From the NCBI GenBank assembly GCA_905211675.1, contig CAJMBP010000037.1:1-15175 (forward strand): 15,175 nucleotides of DNA, in the 5' to 3' direction. This document shows positions 7,505 through 12,257 of the stretch, piece after piece. The position numbers and the translations under genes were made by a program. The stretch is from an uncultured Oscillospiraceae bacterium (GTDB lineage Bacteria > Bacillota > Clostridia > Oscillospirales > Acutalibacteraceae). Numbering within the stretch: the stretch's first letter is position 1; every line of letters begins with the position of its first letter. Under the pieces are notes generated by a model that was given only the letters and a program-made list of their open reading frames with translations, had not been told where the DNA came from and did not search any database.

Positions 7505-8587
7505 TTAAAGTTTTTCGGTTGGCACTACCATAGCAGTACATGCCTGTGCCATTATACGATAGAAAAAATCATTCGGATGGTTGATATTATTACTGTTAAT
7601 ATCCCAAAAACGCTTGCGTTCCTGCATATCAAGATGAAGTTGCATTATTTCAAGCACAGCAAGCCCCGAAATTTCACGCTCAAGCGCAAGATGCGCCAGT
7701 GCGTAATCCTTTTGATAAACATTCCAACGATAATTATCGGTAGTTCGCGCTATAAATCGGTTGGGAGTCATTGGGTCAACAAGTATAAATTCTGTTTCGG
7801 GACTGTCTTCGCGTACAGTCTTTACAATTGTACGTATATTGTCGAGATATTCGTCAACCGAGCATCTATCATTGTTGCCAAAGCCCAAAATTACAAAATC
7901 GGGTTTAAAATTTGCTATGTGTGTCTTGGCATTCGCCATTCCCCACTTACCGTCAGTACCGCCCAGAGCAGTATCAATTTCATGAATAACAACACCATAT
8001 TTTGACTGTAATTGTTTGCAGAACAGCGATTCCCATATCGGCTGATGAGGCTCAATATTAAGAAAGCCCGACACCTCGTCACCGCTTATTATGCTATCAC
8101 CGTAAAATACGGCGGTCATAACCTGACAAGTGCGTAATTTTTCCATGGTGCGCGGCAAAAGCTCGCCCTTGAATTTTGGCTTTGCAAAAGGATAACTGTC
8201 GGAATGTGTGTATGTAACGTGTATGTTTTTAGGATAGAAAAACAAACCGCCGTCAACGCGGAGATGTCCGCCGAAATCATAATTCATTATATTTTCGCCG
8301 ATTTCATCAGGACAGTAAAATTCATTATACGTAAAATGAGCCATACGGGAATTTTCAGTACGGCAAATCATATTATTTTCAATAGTATAGTCGCGTCCTT
8401 CTTCATATTCTATACGCAATGTATAGTCTCTTACGGAAAGCACCTTATCGACCTTATAAAAAAGCGGCGCACACATATTTCCGTTCTTATCGGGCACAAA
8501 TACCACGCTTTCGTTATAAACGGTATTTCCTTCCCAAAAAGGTGTAAGTGCCCATGATTTATCAATTCTATCAAGATTCATTTGCAT
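7505..8587 (-). CDS. Two-domain SGNH hydrolase with N-terminal beta-rich domain
   Basis: This 360-residue protein lacks a signal peptide. Residues 1 to about 145 form a beta-rich N-terminal domain with no family I can name. Residues about 155-350 form an SGNH hydrolase with FYGDSIISG (Ser165), ALGGTDGKWG (Gly209/210), GFGNND (Asn239) and INHPNDFF (His337). The residue three before the catalytic His, usually Asp (DxxH), is Asn334, so it may work as a Ser-His dyad or use Asp340 or Asp329. It is not the CE17 layout, because nothing follows the SGNH domain. It is probably a cytoplasmic carbohydrate O-deacetylase serving the same imported substrate as the neighbouring enzymes. ATG 8587 lies 8 bases behind GAGG; the Met two codons later is too far from it. 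The gene follows the solute-binding lipoprotein gene after a hairpin. Confidence 0.82.
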   Translation of the reverse strand: MQMNLDRIDKSWALTPFWEGNTVYNESVVFVPDKNGNMCAPLFYKVDKVLSVRDYTLRIEYEEGRDYTIENNMICRTENSRMAHFTYNEFYCPDEIGENIMNYDFGGHLRVDGGLFFYPKNIHVTYTHSDSYPFAKPKFKGELLPRTMEKLRTCQVMTAVFYGDSIISGDEVSGFLNIEPHQPIWESLFCKQLQSKYGVVIHEIDTALGGTDGKWGMANAKTHIANFKPDFVILGFGNNDRCSVDEYLDNIRTIVKTVREDSPETEFILVDPMTPNRFIARTTDNYRWNVYQKDYALAHLALEREISGLAVLEIMQLHLDMQERKRFWDINSNNINHPNDFFYRIMAQACTAMVVPTEKL

Positions 8588-8611
8588 AGATAAAACCTCA
8601 CATATCTAAAC

Positions 8612-8648
8612 AAGCGGCTCCGCCGCACTGTACGCGACAGAACCGCTT
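8612..8648 (-). promoter_or_regulatory. Intercistronic hairpin downstream of the solute-binding gene
   Basis: The minus-strand RNA can form a 15-pair stem. Arm 8648-8634 (AAGCGGTTCTGTCGC) pairs with 8626-8612 (GCGGCGGAGCCGCTT), with a 7-base loop at 8633-8627. Three pairs are G-U wobbles on this strand and would be A-C mismatches on the other, so the structure belongs to the minus-strand transcript. It starts 8 bases after the TAG stop at 8657. Only a poor U tract (TTGTTTAG) follows, so a partial terminator or mRNA-stabilising hairpin is more likely than a full terminator. Confidence 0.72.
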
Positions 8649-8656
8649 AGATCAAA

Positions 8657-10264
8657 CTATTTATTGAACAGTTTGTTTATTGGATCGTCAAGTGTGTTTC
8701 CGATACTGGCGAGTTTCGCGCCCGGAGTTGTTTGACGTGCAAAAATAGTATCTGCATATACAGCGTTTAAGGTGTTTGCAACAGAATCTACCGCATAGGC
8801 CTTATCATACGTAACATTGCGCAGACATAAATCATACATATCCAAAGAGCGGCTGTCGTTGCTCTGGAAGTAATCGGCCTGAACATCATCGGCCCAATCG
8901 AGCTGATCGTCAACAGGGCGTGCAAGCGCATTGAAGATAATGGCTGTTTTGTCAGCGTTTTTGTTGGTGGTTGTAAGGCACATAAGTCTTGCGTTCATAG
9001 AGTTTGAAGTGTAGGAGGTAGCGTCAGGTCCCTTCGGATAAGGTACCATACCGTAATCAAAAGTAGCTCTCGGTTTAACCTGCTGATTAAGAACCCAAGA
9101 TTCGTGTAGCAAGAATCCGCAATTACCCTTTAAGAAATAGTTTATAGAATCAATATTGCAGACTGTATCCCACGGTGTGGAAGAAGTTTCATGGTTGTTT
9201 GTGTACATTATCTTTTGGGTATTTACCCACTTGTCATAATAGTTAAGCGCGTTAACTATCTTGCTGTCGGTAAAATTAGCAACAACCTTGTCACCCGAAT
9301 CTTTAACGAGTGAACCGCCGTTTGCACCGATAAGTCCCCAAGAAATATAGTTAGGTATTCCGCAGAAGCCAAACTGATCGGTCTTACCGTCGCTGTTGGT
9401 GTCTTTGGTAATTTTTACACATATTTCTTGGAATTTATCAAAGGTCCAAGTTCCGTTTTCAACCATATCGTAAATACTGTTGGGGTCAATACCGTTTGCT
9501 TTAAGCAATGTTTTATTGAAAACTACACAATACCTAACCTCTTCGGGACGATAAAACTGCAGACCGTACTGCCTGCCGTCGTAATATCCGAGCTTTGTAT
9601 AGCTTTCACACCAACGCGGATCATCGAAATTGATAGTATCACAGGTGTCCCACGGAACAATATAGCCGAGTTCTTTTGCGGCAACCATCTGATACGGTGA
9701 AAGCTCTAACAGGTCTGCAACCTTTTTGCCTGCCGCGATATATGTTTGTATGGTTTCCATATCGGGATAAGGTGAGTTAAGTATAGTGATTTTGCAATTA
9801 TACGTTTGCTCAACCTCTTTTATACGAGCAAAAAGATTTTCTTCAAACAAGGTGCTGTTTTTTGAGAGTTTTGTAGGAAGATGCGCCGAAAGAATAGTAA
9901 AGTTATATCCCTTCATATCAACAACCTTATCGTCAGCCAACTTTTTACCGGTATCCGAACCGATACCGCCGCCGCTGGGTTGTTGTGTGGGTGTGTTATT
10001 ATTGTTGGTATTGTTATTATTTCCAACCGTAGTTGTACTTCCGCCGCTCGAATTATTTTTATTTGTGTTTCCTGATGTGTTTGAATTTGCGGCATCCGAT
10101 GAGTCATCAACCGACGATGTATCATCATTGTACGGCAAATCAGAACCGTAATCAGAATAATAACTGCTGTCTGTAACGACTACTTTTCTGCATGCCGTCA
10201 AAGAAAAGCAAAGACATAAAGCAAGGCATATAGCTATCGCTACTTTAAACCAATTGCGTTTCAT
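8657..10264 (-). CDS. ABC sugar-transporter solute-binding lipoprotein (family 1, CUT1-like)
   Basis: This 535-residue protein has a classic lipoprotein signal, MKRNWFKVAIAICLALC then SLTAC, with Cys25 as the lipidated residue. A long Asp/Ser then Asn/Gly/Thr-rich linker covers about 32-113. The family 1 extracellular solute-binding fold starts near residue 117. Hallmarks are YYDGRQYGLQFYRPEEVRYC, KANGIDPNSIYD and a calcium-site-like DTNSDGKTDQFGF (288 onward), all usual in carbohydrate-binding members. It should capture an oligosaccharide outside the membrane for an ABC importer. No permease or ATPase gene is visible in the window, so those partners must be elsewhere. The start at 10264 follows GAAAGGAA at 10272-10279; the frame is open 19 codons further but that would bury the signal peptide. 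The stop is TAG. Hairpins flank the gene on both sides, hinting at transcript processing that raises its level. Confidence 0.88.
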   Translation of the reverse strand: MKRNWFKVAIAICLALCLCFSLTACRKVVVTDSSYYSDYGSDLPYNDDTSSVDDSSDAANSNTSGNTNKNNSSGGSTTTVGNNNNTNNNNTPTQQPSGGGIGSDTGKKLADDKVVDMKGYNFTILSAHLPTKLSKNSTLFEENLFARIKEVEQTYNCKITILNSPYPDMETIQTYIAAGKKVADLLELSPYQMVAAKELGYIVPWDTCDTINFDDPRWCESYTKLGYYDGRQYGLQFYRPEEVRYCVVFNKTLLKANGIDPNSIYDMVENGTWTFDKFQEICVKITKDTNSDGKTDQFGFCGIPNYISWGLIGANGGSLVKDSGDKVVANFTDSKIVNALNYYDKWVNTQKIMYTNNHETSSTPWDTVCNIDSINYFLKGNCGFLLHESWVLNQQVKPRATFDYGMVPYPKGPDATSYTSNSMNARLMCLTTTNKNADKTAIIFNALARPVDDQLDWADDVQADYFQSNDSRSLDMYDLCLRNVTYDKAYAVDSVANTLNAVYADTIFARQTTPGAKLASIGNTLDDPINKLFNK

Positions 10265-10271
10265 AAAATCA

Positions 10272-10279
10272 TTCCTTTC
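10272..10279 (-). promoter_or_regulatory. Ribosome binding site fixing the solute-binding protein start
   Basis: GAAAGGAA lies 7 bases before ATG 10264 and supports the methionine of the lipoprotein signal over the in-frame ATG at 10321, which falls within the hairpin arm. Confidence 0.72.
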
Positions 10280-10294
10280 ATAAAAATAGGGGTT

Positions 10295-10332
10295 GGCACA
10301 GCGTTGCGCCGCAAAACGCAACGCACTGTGCC
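10295..10332 (-). promoter_or_regulatory. Intercistronic hairpin between the GH13 and solute-binding genes
   Basis: Two stacked 7-pair stems are present: GGCACAG with CTGTGCC (10332-10326 and 10301-10295) and CGTTGCG with CGCAACG (10323-10317 and 10308-10302). They are separated by a 2-base bulge and closed by an 8-base loop. The hairpin begins 10 bases after the GH13 stop and ends 15 bases before the ribosome binding site of the next gene. On the minus strand the following bases are AACCCCTATTTTTA, a weak, displaced T run, so partial termination or mRNA stabilisation is likely. On the plus strand a better T tract follows, but there is no gene there to terminate. Confidence 0.7.
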
Positions 10333-10342
10333 TTATTTTTTA

Positions 10343-12253
10343 TTACTTTGAACGTTTCTTTTTGTAAACAATGATAAATATAACCACTGCTACTGCGACA
10401 ACCGCTGCAATTACAGCGATTACAATAAGGGTATAGTTGACTTCATAAACAACCTTTGACGTAGTCTTTTTCTTCTTCTCAGGTTTTGTTTCTGTGCCGC
10501 CTTTAACATCTTCGCCAACTGTTTCTTCGGAATTATCATTTGAATCTACACTCGGTTTGGTGTTTACGGTGTTTCCTTTTTTATTGTCGGTATCATTCTC
10601 AACCATACCGCTTGTTGAATTGCTTGAAGAATCGTTTACAGAATCGTTTACAGAACCGTTTACAGAATTTGAAGAGCCGTTGTTCTTGTTTATAGAGTTA
10701 ATATCAAATCGGGTTACGCCTGCTTCTGTGGTAGTGCCTACCTTTTTAATAAGATAGATACCTGCAAAATCATTATCAATTTTAACATCGAAATCATAAA
10801 GACTTCTTTGTGTTCCTTTGGCAATAACCTTATTTGTCCAAAGATCGGTTACTTCATATTCTGCGTTTGACCAACCCATATCCTGATACGGAACACGGCA
10901 GGTAAATGAGGTATTACCGTGCTGATTGTTATTTGCAACTACAATAATACCATATTCATCATTGAAACGTACATAGCCTTGAATTGTTTCAAGTCCGACT
11001 ACCTCTACCTCAGCCATATTCGTGTCGCGCAATGCTTTCGGGAAGTCGGTAAGCAAATCCGAATAAATTCTGCGCAAACGAATCATATACTTAAAGTTTT
11101 CAAAGTATTCACGGTTGTCTTCATCATTAAGCAATGACCAATCAAAATTGGCGTTTGCATAAAGGTTTGAACCCTCACCGAGAGGACCGTCATAGGCAAA
11201 TTCTTCACCCATATAGAAAATCGGAATAAAGGGTGAGAACAGCGCTTCATAAGCAGTGAGCGCAACGCTGCCCTTCATACCGTAAGAGCTGTAGTCATGG
11301 CAGCTCATAAGGTATGAATAATATCTTGAACGACCCGATTCATCGGTCAATTGGAAATATTCAGTTCCCAAACCCGTACCGTTCTTAACATAATCAACTA
11401 TGTTATAAAGTTCGGTAAAGAGTTCATATATCTGCCATTGATCTCTGCCGGCACTGTGCTCGTCAAAATCATAACATCCGTTGATGCGCTCGTTGGTGTT
11501 TTCTGAAAATATAACTATCTTCTCACCCGCCTCAAGAGCCTTTGTACGAACATCTTTAAACATATTGTAGCCTGTAACGGAAGGTTCGCAGTCACCGCGG
11601 AAGCCGTCAACGCCCATTTCGGTAGTCCACCAAACAAGTGTGTCAACAAAATAGTTGTAGAAATCAGCGTTTGACCAATTATAACTCCAACCGCCCCAGT
11701 AGTTTTCGCCGGCAAACCATTCAGACGGATATTCGCCGCTGTTGTACATAGGAGCTTGCCAGTCGCAACCCCATGTAACAACGTCAAGAATTATGCGTAT
11801 GTTGCGTGAATGAGCTTCATCAACAAAGTTTTTGAAAACTGCAAAGCCATCTTGATAGTTGTCGCAACCTGTCATAGCCTTGCTTATGGTATGCACACCG
11901 AAGTTTCCGTAGTTTGAATCATCGTCATCATCATAAATCGGGGTAAGCCATAGAGCGTTTACGCCTACTTCCTGATAGTGATCAAGTAACGGAATAGCCG
12001 CCTCAAAGGTACCTTCTTCGGTAGCGTGACCTATATGCATCTCGGCGATTATAAGATCTTTAACCCAATCAGGACTAAGGAGTCCGCCGCCGGAGTCTTC
12101 CATTACAACATCTTCATCTTCCACATATCTGGGTGTTACATCGGAATTATCAATATAATTTGTTGCAGAACTATCAGACGAAAGAGCAAAACTTACAACT
12201 GAAGCCGTAAAAAGAAGAACAACCGCTAAGAAAATACTAATTATTCTTTTCAT
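10343..12253 (-). CDS. Membrane-anchored GH13 alpha-amylase-family protein
   Basis: This 636-residue protein has a signal peptide (MKRIISIFLAVVLLF, cleavage near residue 23-25) and a GH13 barrel from about 62 to 415. The barrel is followed by a C-terminal beta domain to about 503. The catalytic triad is visible: Asp221 in GVDGFRGD, Glu251 in IVIFSEN and Asp320 in SCHD. Region I is divergent: Asp157-V-V-T-W-G replaces the usual D-x-x-x-N-H. A Ser/Asn/Asp linker (about 525-600) leads to a transmembrane helix (about 606-630) and a KKKRSK tail, so the enzyme sits on the outer face of the membrane. It probably acts on alpha-glucans or malto-oligosaccharides; the subfamily is not clear. ATG 12253 lies only 4 bases after the wall-protein stop, and its AAAGGAG ribosome binding site overlaps that gene's end, so translation is likely coupled. 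Confidence 0.85.
   Translation of the reverse strand: MKRIISIFLAVVLLFTASVVSFALSSDSSATNYIDNSDVTPRYVEDEDVVMEDSGGGLLSPDWVKDLIIAEMHIGHATEEGTFEAAIPLLDHYQEVGVNALWLTPIYDDDDDSNYGNFGVHTISKAMTGCDNYQDGFAVFKNFVDEAHSRNIRIILDVVTWGCDWQAPMYNSGEYPSEWFAGENYWGGWSYNWSNADFYNYFVDTLVWWTTEMGVDGFRGDCEPSVTGYNMFKDVRTKALEAGEKIVIFSENTNERINGCYDFDEHSAGRDQWQIYELFTELYNIVDYVKNGTGLGTEYFQLTDESGRSRYYSYLMSCHDYSSYGMKGSVALTAYEALFSPFIPIFYMGEEFAYDGPLGEGSNLYANANFDWSLLNDEDNREYFENFKYMIRLRRIYSDLLTDFPKALRDTNMAEVEVVGLETIQGYVRFNDEYGIIVVANNNQHGNTSFTCRVPYQDMGWSNAEYEVTDLWTNKVIAKGTQRSLYDFDVKIDNDFAGIYLIKKVGTTTEAGVTRFDINSINKNNGSSNSVNGSVNDSVNDSSSNSTSGMVENDTDNKKGNTVNTKPSVDSNDNSEETVGEDVKGGTETKPEKKKKTTSKVVYEVNYTLIVIAVIAAVVAVAVVIFIIVYKKKRSK
10629..10664. 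repeat. 12-bp tandem repeat in the GH13 linker
   Basis: Three tandem copies of agaatcgtttac (the third with one change) encode the repetitive Ser-Val-Asn-Asp part of the linker between the enzyme domain and the membrane helix. In-frame length change by slippage would only alter linker length. Confidence 0.75.
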
Positions 12254-12257
12254 TGCT

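Noticed and set aside
10265..10321. 19-codon 5' extension of the solute-binding protein
   Set aside because: Its ATG lies inside the hairpin arm without a ribosome binding site, while ATG 10264 has one and starts a typical lipoprotein signal.
10295..10345. Rho-independent terminator for a plus-strand gene
   Set aside because: The T tract is better on the plus strand, but no plus-strand gene leads into it.
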